A DNA stretch of 64,000 bases from Janthinobacterium sp051380875 (lineage in GTDB: Bacteria > Pseudomonadota > Gammaproteobacteria > Burkholderiales > Burkholderiaceae_D). Under the pieces are notes generated by a model. That model was given only the letters and a program-made list of their open reading frames with translations. It was not told the DNA's origin and did not search any database. Both the position numbers and the translations under genes were made by a program. The stretch is taken from positions 124,001 to 188,000 of the forward strand of contig NZ_JBNYXW010000003.1 of assembly GCF_051380875.1 (NCBI RefSeq). The letters run 5' to 3'. Position 1 is the stretch's first letter. Each line of letters opens with the position of its first letter. This document shows positions 16,667-24,976 of this stretch, piece after piece.

Positions 16667-17512
16667 ATGACACTCACTGCCACCGCACCCGCCACCAAGG
16701 TAGACGCGCCGCCGCCCTACCTGTCGGTGAACAATATCGAAGTCATCTACGACCACGTGATCCTGGTCTTGAAGGGCGTTTCGCTGCAAGTCCCGCAGGG
16801 CAAGATCGTCGCCCTGCTGGGCGCGAACGGCGCCGGCAAGTCGACCACCCTGAAAACCATCTCGACCCTGCTGCGCGGCGAACGCGGCGACGTCACCAAG
16901 GGCGAAGTCCAGTTCAAGGGTGAACGCGTGGACCAGCTGACACCGAATGAACTGGTCAAGCGGGGCCTGTCGCAAGTGATGGAAGGGCGCCATTGTTTCG
17001 GCCACCTGACGATCGAGGAAAACCTGCTGACGGGCGCCTACACGCGCAGCATTTCGCGCGGCGAACTGAAAGACGCGCTGGAAAAGGTGTACCACTATTT
17101 CCCCCGTCTTAAAACGCGCCGCAGCAGCCAGGCCGGCTATACCTCGGGCGGCGAGCAGCAGATGTGCGCCATCGGCCGCGCACTGATGGCCAAGCCCTCC
17201 ATGATCCTGCTCGACGAGCCATCGATGGGCATCGCGCCGCAGATCGTCGAGGAGATCTTCGGCATCGTCAAGGATTTGAACCAGAAGGAAAACGTCTCCT
17301 TTTTGCTGGCCGAGCAGAATACCAACGTGGCCCTGCGCTACGCCGACTTCGGCTACATCCTGGAAAACGGGCGGGTCGTGATGGAAGGGCAAGCCCAGGA
17401 TCTGGCCAGCAACGAAGACGTCAAGGAGTTTTATCTGGGCGTCTCCAGCGCCGGGCGCAAGAGCTTCCGCGACATGAAGTTCTACCGCCGCCGCAAGCGC
17501 TGGCTGGCCTGA
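16667..17512 (+). CDS. livF: Branched-chain-type ABC transporter ATPase (LivF-like)
   Basis: A 281-residue ATPase with Walker A GANGAGKST (about 55-63), signature TSGGEQQMCAIGRAL, Walker B MILLDEPSMGIAP and switch histidine replaced by Gln in FLLAEQNTN, which is normal for LivF. It is about 40 residues longer than E. coli LivF: a proline/alanine N-terminus and a basic tail (KSFRDMKFYRRRKRWLA). The start at 16667 is chosen for GAAGAAGCAGCC just upstream and family alignment. It is the partner ATPase to the LivG-like protein in the same operon. Confidence 0.88.
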   Translation: MTLTATAPATKVDAPPPYLSVNNIEVIYDHVILVLKGVSLQVPQGKIVALLGANGAGKSTTLKTISTLLRGERGDVTKGEVQFKGERVDQLTPNELVKRGLSQVMEGRHCFGHLTIEENLLTGAYTRSISRGELKDALEKVYHYFPRLKTRRSSQAGYTSGGEQQMCAIGRALMAKPSMILLDEPSMGIAPQIVEEIFGIVKDLNQKENVSFLLAEQNTNVALRYADFGYILENGRVVMEGQAQDLASNEDVKEFYLGVSSAGRKSFRDMKFYRRRKRWLA

Positions 17513-17603
17513 ACAGAGGGGCAAGTCCTGCTCCGCCGCTCATACAAGTTGGCCTTTGCCGGGCTGACAAAAAAACTGCAATTGACATTGGAGAATCCGT
17601 AAC

Positions 17604-18860
17604 ATGACCGATACGCTCGACAGTCTGGAAACGCGCGCCCCCGATGCCCGCGAACGCGAATTGATGGCCGGCCTGCCGCAGCTGATCGCGCGCGCGCAAA
17701 AGGCGCCGGGCTGGGCCCGCATCCTCGACGGCATCCATGCCCAGGACATCACCAGCCGCGCGGCGCTGGCACAACTGCCCGTCACGCGCAAGTCCGACCT
17801 CAAGCAATTGCAGCACGCGGAACTGCCGTTCGGCGGCCTGAACACGACGCCGAAAAATGCCCTCTCGCGCGTCTTCGTCTCGCCCGGCCCCATCTTCGAT
17901 CCGGAAGGCCGGGGGCCCGACTGGTGGCGCTTCGCGCGGCCCATGTATGCGGCTGGCGTACGCGCTGGCGGCCTGCTGCAAAACTGCTTTTCCTACCACT
18001 TCACGCCGGCCGCCTTCATGGTCGAAGGGGGCGCTGCGCGCATCGGCTGCACGGTGATCCCGGCCGGCATCGGGCAGACGGAAATGCAGGTGCAGGCGAT
18101 GGTGAACCTGAGGCCGGATACCTATATCGGCACGCCCTCCTTTTTAAAACTGATCATCGAGAAAGCGCGCGAAATGGGCGCCGACATCAGCAGCGTCACG
18201 AAAGCGGTGATGGGCGCCGAGGCGCTGCCCGAATCCTTGCGCAGCTGGTTTGCCGAGAATGGCGTACCGCACGTCTTCCAGACCTATGCCTCGGCCGATA
18301 TCGGTAGCATCGCCTATGAAACGGCCAGCAACGGCAAGCTCAATCCGGGCATGGTCATCGACGAAAACGTGCTGCTGGAAATCGTCCATCCGGGCAGCGG
18401 CATGCCCGTCGCACCGGGCGAAGTGGGCGAAGTGGTCGTCACCGTTTTCAATTCCGACTATCCGCTGATCCGCTTCGCCACGGGCGATTTGTCGGCTGTG
18501 CTGCTCGATACGCCAGCCTCGGCATGCGGGCGCACGAATACGCGCATCAAGGGCTGGATGGGACGTGCCGACCAGACCACCAAGGTGCGCGCCATGTTCG
18601 TGCATCCGTCGCAGGTGCACGAGATCGCGCGCCGCCATCCGCAAATCAAGAAGGCGCGGCTGGTGGTGTCGGGGCGCATGGCCAACGACGAGATGACTTT
18701 GCATTGCGAAGTCGAGGATCCGACGGATGCCAGCGGCACCGAGGCCATCATCGGCTCGATCCGCGAACTGACCAAGCTGCGTGGCGACGTCGTGCTGGTG
18801 GCCGTGGGCAGCCTGGCGCAGGATGGCAAGGTCATCGACGATATCCGCGATTACAAATAA
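17604..18860 (+). CDS. PaaK-like phenylacetate-CoA ligase family protein
   Basis: A 418-residue adenylate-forming ligase. Family landmarks are FVSPGPIFDPEGRGPDWWRF (nucleotide loop region), TYIGTPSFLKLIIEKA, VFQTYASADIGSIAYE (equivalent of the A5 motif) and IRFATGDLSAVLLD, with a C-terminal RIKGWMGRADQTTKVRAMFV domain. It activates an aryl or alkyl carboxylic acid to a CoA ester via AMP. As the last gene of the ligase-LivGHMKF operon, 91 bases after livF, it is a second CoA ligase for the imported compound or a metabolite of it. Aromatic acids are the simplest guess but nothing fixes the substrate. Confidence 0.82.
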   Translation: MTDTLDSLETRAPDARERELMAGLPQLIARAQKAPGWARILDGIHAQDITSRAALAQLPVTRKSDLKQLQHAELPFGGLNTTPKNALSRVFVSPGPIFDPEGRGPDWWRFARPMYAAGVRAGGLLQNCFSYHFTPAAFMVEGGAARIGCTVIPAGIGQTEMQVQAMVNLRPDTYIGTPSFLKLIIEKAREMGADISSVTKAVMGAEALPESLRSWFAENGVPHVFQTYASADIGSIAYETASNGKLNPGMVIDENVLLEIVHPGSGMPVAPGEVGEVVVTVFNSDYPLIRFATGDLSAVLLDTPASACGRTNTRIKGWMGRADQTTKVRAMFVHPSQVHEIARRHPQIKKARLVVSGRMANDEMTLHCEVEDPTDASGTEAIIGSIRELTKLRGDVVLVAVGSLAQDGKVIDDIRDYK

Positions 18861-18928
18861 CGCGCGTAGCACGCTGATGGAAATTTGCGGGATAATACCG
18901 GCATTGACCATCAGCCCCATTCATCGCC

Positions 18929-19522
18929 ATGCAAGAGTCCATGCAAGAATTTCATCACAACCGTGCCCGTGACCTGATCAAGAACGCGGAACTGCTGTTC
19001 GACCAAGATGCCGTGCAGGCGTCGATCACGCGCATGGCCGATGTGCTCAACACGCGCTTCAACGCCGCCGATTCCAAGGAATTTCCGCTGGTGCTGGGCG
19101 TCATGGGCGGCGCGGTCGTGTTTACGGGCAACCTGCTGCCGCAACTGAGCTTCCCGCTCGAATTCGATTATATCCATGTGAGCCGCTATGGCGACGACGA
19201 CAAGGGTGGCGAAGTGGTGTGGAAAGTCATCCCGCGCTCGAACGTAGCGGGCCGCACCGTCATCGTGCTCGACGATATTCTCGACGAGGGCGAAACCCTG
19301 GCGCACGTCAAGCAGCGCCTGCTCGACATGGGTGCTTCCGAAGTGATCCTGGCCGTGTTTGCCGACAAGGCCATCGGCAAGAAGAAGCCGGTGCAAGCCG
19401 ACATCGTCGGCCTGGTGATCCCGAACCGCTTCGTCGTCGGCTTCGGCATGGATGCATATGGCTACTGGCGCAACCTGCCGGGCCTGTGGGCCATCAAGCC
19501 CGAGGATTTGAAGCAGGATTAA
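18929..19522 (+). CDS. hpt: Hypoxanthine-guanine phosphoribosyltransferase
   Basis: A 197-residue purine-salvage enzyme converting hypoxanthine or guanine plus PRPP to IMP or GMP in the cytoplasm. The PRPP-binding motif is TVIVLDDILDEGETL (about 110-124), the flexible loop region is YIHVSRYGDDDKGGEV, and the purine-binding end is NRFVVGFGMDAYGYWRNLPG. Two in-frame ATGs (18929 and 18941) are possible starts. A strong hairpin follows the stop codon. Confidence 0.9.
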   Translation: MQESMQEFHHNRARDLIKNAELLFDQDAVQASITRMADVLNTRFNAADSKEFPLVLGVMGGAVVFTGNLLPQLSFPLEFDYIHVSRYGDDDKGGEVVWKVIPRSNVAGRTVIVLDDILDEGETLAHVKQRLLDMGASEVILAVFADKAIGKKKPVQADIVGLVIPNRFVVGFGMDAYGYWRNLPGLWAIKPEDLKQD

Positions 19523-19527
19523 ATCCT

Positions 19528-19554
19528 GCCGGATGACGCATGGCGTCGTCCGGC
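19528..19554. terminator. Strong hairpin between convergent hpt and nitronate monooxygenase genes
   Basis: GCCGGATGACGC (19528-19539) pairs with GCGTCGTCCGGC (19543-19554) around an ATG loop; the single non-Watson-Crick position is a G-T pair. There is no T-run on either side, so termination may need Rho, or the hairpin may only protect 3' ends. Confidence 0.55.
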
Positions 19555-19562
19555 ACCCGCAG

Positions 19563-20516
19563 TTACAATTTCAAGCGTGCGCGCGCTGCATCGTATTCGC
19601 CCTTCAGGCGCGCCACCATCTCCGCCACGCTCGGCACGTCATCCATCAAGCCCACGCCCTGGCCAGCGCCCCAGATGTCGCGCCAGGCCTTGGCGCTGCC
19701 CGAGCCAAAATTCATCGCGCTCTTGTCCGCCTCGGGCAAGGCTTCCGGATCGAGTCCGGCCGCGACGATCGATTTCTTCAGATAATTGCCATGCACGCCC
19801 GTAAACAGATTCGTGTAGACGATGTCGGCCGCGGCAGAATCGACGATGGCATCACGGTAGCTGTCGCTGACATTCGACTCTTGCGTCGCCAGCCAGCGCG
19901 AACCGATGTAGGCGAAATCGGCGCCCATGGCCTGTGCCGCCAGCACGGCGTCGCCGGTGGCGATGGAGCCGGACAGCGCCAGCGGACCGTCAAAGAACTT
20001 GCGTACTTCGCCCACCAGCGCGAACGGCGACAGGGTGCCCGCATGGCCACCGGCGCCGCTGGCCACCAGAATCAAGCCATCGACACCCGCTTCCAGCGCC
20101 TTTTTCGCGTGACGGATCGAAATCACGTCATGCAGCACGATGCCGCCATAGCTGTGGATGGCGTCGAGCATTTCCTTGGGCGGCGCACGCAGCGAGGAAA
20201 TGATGATGGGGATCTGGTGCTTGACGCACACGGCCACGTCATGCGCGAGGCGGTCGTTCGACTGGTGCACGATCTGGTTGACGGCGATTGGCCCTACCTT
20301 CTTGTCCGGATTGGCAGCCTGGAAGGCGGCCAGTTCGGCCTGCAGATCGGTCAGCCAGGTGTCGAGCAATTCAGCGGGACGCGCGTTCAGGGCCGGAAAG
20401 GAACCGACGATGCCGGCCTTGCACTGCGCCGCGACGAGGGCCGGGCCGCTGGCGATGAACATCGGCGAGGCGATAACGGGTAAGGAGAGGTTTTGCAACG
20501 CTACAGGCAGTGCCAT
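19563..20516 (-). CDS. Nitronate monooxygenase (NPD/2-nitropropane dioxygenase family)
   Basis: A 317-residue FMN-dependent TIM-barrel enzyme that oxidises alkyl nitronates such as propionate-3-nitronate to aldehyde and nitrite. Landmarks are LPVIASPMFIASGPALVAAQ at the N-terminus, LILVASGAGGHAG (FMN phosphate loop, about 155-167) and LALSGSIATGDAVLAAQAMGADFAYIGSRW (second phosphate-binding strand). It stands alone. A TATAAT hexamer lies at 20570-20575 on the minus strand, 54 bases upstream of the start, but with a poor -35. Confidence 0.87.
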   Translation of the reverse strand: MALPVALQNLSLPVIASPMFIASGPALVAAQCKAGIVGSFPALNARPAELLDTWLTDLQAELAAFQAANPDKKVGPIAVNQIVHQSNDRLAHDVAVCVKHQIPIIISSLRAPPKEMLDAIHSYGGIVLHDVISIRHAKKALEAGVDGLILVASGAGGHAGTLSPFALVGEVRKFFDGPLALSGSIATGDAVLAAQAMGADFAYIGSRWLATQESNVSDSYRDAIVDSAAADIVYTNLFTGVHGNYLKKSIVAAGLDPEALPEADKSAMNFGSGSAKAWRDIWGAGQGVGLMDDVPSVAEMVARLKGEYDAARARLKL

Positions 20517-20619
20517 GGCGGACTCGCTGAAAAGTTGATCGGACGAATAGATTAAACACTAGAGCAACGATTATAGTGCAAAAAAAGTACGATCGTGCTG
20601 AATTTAATTGCCAGCCGCC

Positions 20620-21555
20620 TCAGCCCTCGTTAAGCAAGTACTCACCCTCGACGCGCGCCGCTGCAGCCCTGATCAATTGGGACACTGCCCACTCGGCCAG
20701 CGCGGCCGCCTCCTGGCGCAAGAAGCGCCGGTTGGCTTCCTCGAAGATGGGCATGCCGCGCAGCAGCGCCGGCACGTCGGCGATGGCGATGCGCTGGCGT
20801 TCCAGCAGCAGGAATTTCAGCAGTACCTTGACGGCGTTCTGCGCATTGCGCACGGGGTCCGACGACAGGTAGTCGAGGCGCGAATAGGCGCGCTGCAGGG
20901 CGCCGGCGGCATCCTGGAACGGCCGGCCGTGACCGGGGATGACGACGCGCACGTCCAGGCTGGCGATCAGGTCCAGGGTGGCGCGCGCCTCGCTGAAACC
21001 GGAGCCGCCATCGAGTTCGGGGAAAATCACGCCAAAACCGTTTTCCCACAGCGCGTCGGCGGAGATGAGGATGCCCTCTTGGGCACAATAGAAGATCAAT
21101 GAATGCGGGTCGTGGCCAGGTGCGCCCAGCGCCTGCCAGCGCATGTCTGCCAGAGTCAACGTGTCGCCAGGGGAGACGGTGGCATCAAAGCCGAAGCGCG
21201 GGCATTGCTGGCCCGTGGCCTGGAAGCTGAGGGCGTCGACATCCCAGGTGCGCACCTTGTCCGCCTCCGTCACGGGGATGGCCGTGTGGCAGCCGTATTC
21301 GGCTTGCAGCAGCGCGTTGCCGCCGCAATGGTCGGAATGCAGGTGGGTGTTGAACAGCCGGTCCAGTGGCTGCCCGGCCAAGCTATGGCGCAGGAGGGCC
21401 AGGGTTTGCGGCGCATGCGTAACATAGCCGCTGTCGATCAGGGCCGCGTCACCCTTCCCCTTGAACAGGATGTTATTCGACGAGAGCCAGCCGCGTTCGA
21501 ATACCTGAATCGCATCAGGCAAAAGCGCAGGCAAGAGCGCGGGCAGCAGCGTCAT
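20620..21555 (-). CDS. MBL-fold metallo-hydrolase (glyoxalase II/beta-lactamase superfamily)
   Basis: A 311-residue cytoplasmic hydrolase. The metal-binding motif is NTHLHSDHCGGN, with further ligands in LGAPGHDPHSLIFY and VVIPGHGRPF. A helical C-terminal domain of about 80 residues (RAYSRLDYLSSDPVRNAQNAV onward) is typical of the LACTB2-like branch. The substrate is unknown. The ATG at 21555 is supported by TGAGGA, which overlaps the DUF1289 stop; a longer frame exists but reads through the DUF1289 gene. It is co-transcribed with DUF1289. Confidence 0.85.
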   Translation of the reverse strand: MTLLPALLPALLPDAIQVFERGWLSSNNILFKGKGDAALIDSGYVTHAPQTLALLRHSLAGQPLDRLFNTHLHSDHCGGNALLQAEYGCHTAIPVTEADKVRTWDVDALSFQATGQQCPRFGFDATVSPGDTLTLADMRWQALGAPGHDPHSLIFYCAQEGILISADALWENGFGVIFPELDGGSGFSEARATLDLIASLDVRVVIPGHGRPFQDAAGALQRAYSRLDYLSSDPVRNAQNAVKVLLKFLLLERQRIAIADVPALLRGMPIFEEANRRFLRQEAAALAEWAVSQLIRAAAARVEGEYLLNEG

Positions 21556-21562
21556 CGCATCC

Positions 21563-21790
21563 TCAGTAGTCGGGCTCGAAATCGAGCAGGGATTCGCGTC
21601 CCGGCAGCTGGGCCCACACGGTGCGCTTGAAATCATCGTCGGCCTTGCCCCAGGCGATGATCTCGTCGAGCGTGCGCAGACAGCCTTCGCACACACCACT
21701 GTTGCGGTTCATCTTGCACAGGCTGACGCACGGCGACGGCACCGGTGACGGCAAGGGGAGCGGAACGGCTGGCGTGGTATCGACCATCAT
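21563..21790 (-). CDS. DUF1289 domain-containing protein
   Basis: A 75-residue protein with a proline-rich N-terminus and the four-cysteine signature PCVSLCKMNRNSGVCEGCLRT (a short metal-binding or Fe-S-like cluster), followed by DEIIAWGKADDDFKRTVW. The family is widespread in proteobacteria with unknown function. Two ATGs in tandem begin the frame. It ends seven bases before the MBL-fold gene. Confidence 0.85.
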   Translation of the reverse strand: MMVDTTPAVPLPLPSPVPSPCVSLCKMNRNSGVCEGCLRTLDEIIAWGKADDDFKRTVWAQLPGRESLLDFEPDY

Positions 21791-21989
21791 GGAGCGGCAT
21801 CGGTAAATGTACAGGCTTTCATTATGCCGCGAAAGTGACGCCGTGATGCAGTGTGCAGCTTAGGCAATGTTTCTGTCGCTATATCTTTTAGGGGAAACAT
21901 GATTGAAAAGTCATCTTTCGTCATTTATTTTATGCCGTGCTTTCACTCTGCGGGCGTCCGTCCTACACCTTGACGTGGCCAAATCCTGC

Positions 21990-22034
21990 TTGACTTGAGA
22001 TATTTCAGAACTATACTACCATCCATGTAGATGG
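21990..22034 (+). promoter_or_regulatory. Sigma70-type promoter with overlapping palindromic operator for the ribbon-helix-helix gene
   Basis: TTGACT (21990-21995) and TATACT (22012-22017) are 16 bases apart. The expected start lies near 22024, inside CCATC-N6-GATGG (22019-22023 and 22030-22034), and a further GATG follows at 22041. An inverted repeat over the start site upstream of a ribbon-helix-helix gene suggests autorepression. Confidence 0.55.
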
Positions 22035-22067
22035 CAATTGGATGCCACACGGAGTTTCTGGAGACTT

Positions 22068-22481
22068 ATGGCCAAGCAAGACAGCAAGCCCAAAATTGGG
22101 GAATCAGAAAAAATCACGATCAACCTGGGTTTGATCGACCTGGGGCAGATTGATCTACTGGTGCAGGAAGGATTTTATTCCAACCGCACGGATCTGATCC
22201 GTACGGCCATCCGCAACCAGCTGGGTATTCACGCCGACGTGGTCAGGCAAACCGTCGCCCGTAAAAGCCTGGTATTGGGCATGCAGCATTATTCACGCGC
22301 CGACCTGGAAGCGATCCAGGCAGCCGGCCAGCGCCTGCAGATCCAAGTGCTGGGACTGGCCAGCATCGCCACCGACGTCTCCGTGGAACTGGCACTTGCC
22401 ACCATCGAGTCTATCTTCGTATTAGGTGCCCTGCACGCCAGCACCGTCGTCAAGACGGCGCTCGCAGGGCGAATTCACTAG
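22068..22481 (+). CDS. CopG/ribbon-helix-helix-type transcriptional regulator
   Basis: A 137-residue protein. The segment EKITINLGLIDLGQIDLLVQ (about 13-32) followed by GFYSNRTDLIRTAIRNQL has the strand-helix-helix pattern of Arc/CopG regulators, with NRTDLIRTAIR as the second helix. The C-terminal 80 residues (HYSRADLEAIQAAGQRLQIQVLG onward) are extra compared with minimal RHH proteins and may sense a ligand or polymer surface. The ATG at 22068 has TCTGGAGACTT upstream. It precedes the PHA depolymerase by 54 bases and is probably co-transcribed. A plausible role is control of that depolymerase. Confidence 0.72.
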   Translation: MAKQDSKPKIGESEKITINLGLIDLGQIDLLVQEGFYSNRTDLIRTAIRNQLGIHADVVRQTVARKSLVLGMQHYSRADLEAIQAAGQRLQIQVLGLASIATDVSVELALATIESIFVLGALHASTVVKTALAGRIH

Positions 22482-22535
22482 CGTATTGGTTTGTGGCGAT
22501 GGCCCGGCCGATGCGCCGCACCGTTAAGGATGGTC

Positions 22536-23801
22536 ATGAAACTAGCTCAAGACATGTTCGCGCAAATGCGCGCAGCAACCCGCAATCTGATGGGCAGCGG
22601 TCCCGCCGCCGCCACCGTAGCCATCCAGCAAGCGCTGGCCGCAGCAGGCCTGGCGCCGCAGGCAGCTGCGCAGCCGCAGCCGCAGCAACCCATGCACGAT
22701 ATTAATCCACCACCAGCGCCGCCGCCAGCGGGGGCGCAGCCGCAGCCGGCCGCCACGCCAGAAACCCCTTGCGCACCGCCCACGCCAGCACAGGCGGCGC
22801 AGGAATTTGCGCAGGATTTCATGGCGCGCCTGGGCGTGCCCGCCGGCCTGGGTCAACACAGCTTTGACATGCCCAGCTTCGAGATGCCGAACTTCCACCC
22901 GCCCGCTTTCAACACGCCGGCCACCACGCCGGTGGAACTACCAGTGGGCGCGCAATTCCTCGACGGCGTGTACCGCAACCATGCGGGCACGCGCACGTAC
23001 AAACTGTATATCCCCAGCAGCTACCAGGGCCAGGCCATGCCGCTGATCGTCATGCTGCACGGCTGCACGCAAAACCCCGACGATTTTGCCGCCGGCACGC
23101 AGATGAACGCACTGGCCGAAGAAAAAGAGTGTTTTGTCGTCTATCCGGCGCAAACACAGGGCGCCAACAGTTCGCGCTGCTGGAACTGGTTCAATGCGCT
23201 CGACCAGCAACGCGACCAGGGCGAACCGTCGCTGATCGCCGGCATCGCGCAGCAGGTGATCGACGAATACCCGGTCAATGAACGCGAAGTGTTCGTCGCC
23301 GGCCTGTCGGCGGGTGGCGCCATGGCCGTCATCGTCGGTACCCTGTATCCGGAACTGTTTGCCGCCGTCGGCGTGCATTCGGGCCTGCCCTTCGCCTCGG
23401 CGCAAGACTTGCCGTCGGCCCTGGCGGCCATGAAGGGCGGCGCCATGCCGAACCCCAAACGCCAGGCACCTGCCGGCGGCGTACCCATCATCGTCTTCCA
23501 CGGCGACCGCGACACCACCGTCAACTTGCGCAATGGCGATGAACTGATTGCCCAGGGCGTGCGCAGCCAGGCAGGTGGCAAGGCGGCCAAGGCGGCCTCC
23601 GTCGGCGGCAGCGTACCGAATGGCCACCGCTACACACGCACCATGCATAGCCAGGCCGACGGCTCGCCACTCGGTGAGTACTGGGTCATTCACGGCGCCG
23701 GCCATGCCTGGTCGGGCGGCAGCGGCAATGGCAGCTACACGGACGGCAAGGGGCCGGACGCCAGCCGCGAGATGCTGCGTTTTTTCAAGACCGTCAGCTG
23801 A
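22536..23801 (+). CDS. Short-chain-length PHA depolymerase / PHB depolymerase-family esterase (type 1 catalytic domain)
   Basis: A 421-residue alpha/beta hydrolase. Residues about 1-140 are a low-complexity Ala/Pro/Gln-rich region with no Sec signal peptide. The catalytic part contains oxyanion-hole sequence LIVMLHGCTQNPDDFAAG, lipase box GLSAGGAM (Ser), VFHGDRDTTVN (Asp) and GAGHAWSGG (His). Such enzymes cleave poly-3-hydroxybutyrate or related esters. The lack of a recognisable signal contrasts with the second depolymerase at 35242. AAGGA precedes the ATG at 22536. The last eight bases overlap the stop end of the convergent HD-GYP gene. Confidence 0.82.
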   Translation: MKLAQDMFAQMRAATRNLMGSGPAAATVAIQQALAAAGLAPQAAAQPQPQQPMHDINPPPAPPPAGAQPQPAATPETPCAPPTPAQAAQEFAQDFMARLGVPAGLGQHSFDMPSFEMPNFHPPAFNTPATTPVELPVGAQFLDGVYRNHAGTRTYKLYIPSSYQGQAMPLIVMLHGCTQNPDDFAAGTQMNALAEEKECFVVYPAQTQGANSSRCWNWFNALDQQRDQGEPSLIAGIAQQVIDEYPVNEREVFVAGLSAGGAMAVIVGTLYPELFAAVGVHSGLPFASAQDLPSALAAMKGGAMPNPKRQAPAGGVPIIVFHGDRDTTVNLRNGDELIAQGVRSQAGGKAAKAASVGGSVPNGHRYTRTMHSQADGSPLGEYWVIHGAGHAWSGGSGNGSYTDGKGPDASREMLRFFKTVS

Positions 23802-24945
23802 CTTTTTCAACGAACGGCGCGATCTGCCGCTGCTTGTCGGCGATCTCGCACACACCGTCGGCGTAGCGGCTGGAGATGGCGATGAACTGCTCCTGGATCT
23901 CCAGGAAGGCGTCGACGATCTCGGCATCGAAATGCGTGCCGCGTCCCTCGACGATGATCTGCACGGCCTGCGCATGGCCCATGCCCTGCTTATAGATACG
24001 CCGGCTGATCAGGGCGTCATACACGTCGGCCAGCGCCATCAGGCGCGCCGAAATCGGAATAGACTCGCCCGCCAGCCCTTGCGGGTAGCCACTGCCATCC
24101 CATTTTTCATGGTGGCTATAGGCGATCTCCTTGGCATACTTCAAAAAATCAACCTCGATGCCCAGCTCGTGCTCGGCCGCCAGGATGGCGTCGCGCCCCA
24201 GCGTGGTATGCGTCTTCATGATGGCCATTTCATGCGGCTCGAAACGGTCGGGCTTGAGAAGGATATGGTCGGGAATGCCTACCTTGCCGATGTCGTGCAG
24301 CGGCGCCGTCTTGAACAGCAGTTCGATATTCTTGTCGGTCAAAAAATCGCGGAAGCGGGGCAGGTCGCGTACTTTTTCCGCCAGCGCCTTGAGGTAATGC
24401 GAAGTGCGGCGGATATGGTTGCCCGTCTCGCTGTCGCGCGTCTCGGCCAGCGAGGCCATGGCGTGGATGGTGACGTCCTGCAGTGCCTTGACTTCCTGCA
24501 CCCGCCGCTCCACCTCAGTTTCCAGATACTGGTTCTGGTCGCGCAAAAAATCCTGCATCTGTTTCATGCCCAGCTGCGTCTTGATACGCGCCAGCACGAT
24601 GGGCGCGGAAATCGGCTTGGTGATGTAGTCGACGGCCCCCAAGGCCAGGCCCAGCTGCTCGTCGGCCACTTCGCTCATGGCCGTGACGAAAATCACGGGA
24701 ATGCCGGCGGTGGCGGGATTGGCCTTCAGCGCGCGGCACACATCATAGCCACTCATGCCCGGCATCATGATGTCGAGCATGATCAGGTCTGGCTGGTCGC
24801 TGCCGCCGGCGATCTTCAGGGCGCGCTCGCCATTGACAGCAATCTTGGTGCGGTAATCGTCTTCCAGCACGGCGCGCAGCAAATCGATATTGTCTGGCGT
24901 GTCATCGACCACCAGGATGGTTGGCTTGCTTACCGGCGCTCTCAT
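23794..24945 (-). CDS. Two-component response regulator with HD-GYP c-di-GMP phosphodiesterase domain
   Basis: A 383-residue cytoplasmic regulator. The N-terminal receiver domain (about 8-125) has phospho-acceptor Asp in LIMLDIMMPGMSG and Lys in DYITKPIS. A coiled linker (about 130-160) leads into an HD-GYP domain with APLHDIGKVGIPDHILLKP (HD pair) and HHEKWDGSGYPQGLAG, so a linear-dinucleotide-producing c-di-GMP phosphodiesterase is expected. It lies 31 bases downstream of the hybrid kinase on the same strand and is the likely output partner. Confidence 0.92.
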   Translation of the reverse strand: MRAPVSKPTILVVDDTPDNIDLLRAVLEDDYRTKIAVNGERALKIAGGSDQPDLIMLDIMMPGMSGYDVCRALKANPATAGIPVIFVTAMSEVADEQLGLALGAVDYITKPISAPIVLARIKTQLGMKQMQDFLRDQNQYLETEVERRVQEVKALQDVTIHAMASLAETRDSETGNHIRRTSHYLKALAEKVRDLPRFRDFLTDKNIELLFKTAPLHDIGKVGIPDHILLKPDRFEPHEMAIMKTHTTLGRDAILAAEHELGIEVDFLKYAKEIAYSHHEKWDGSGYPQGLAGESIPISARLMALADVYDALISRRIYKQGMGHAQAVQIIVEGRGTHFDAEIVDAFLEIQEQFIAISSRYADGVCEIADKQRQIAPFVEKVS

Positions 24946-24976
24946 GCCCGTCCTTCGCTTTGCATATCTATCCTTG

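Noticed and set aside
22542..22898. Cys/Gly/Arg-rich minus-strand frame in the depolymerase N-terminal region
   Set aside because: It is the complement of the Ala/Pro/Gln-rich repeats of the depolymerase and has no start signal.
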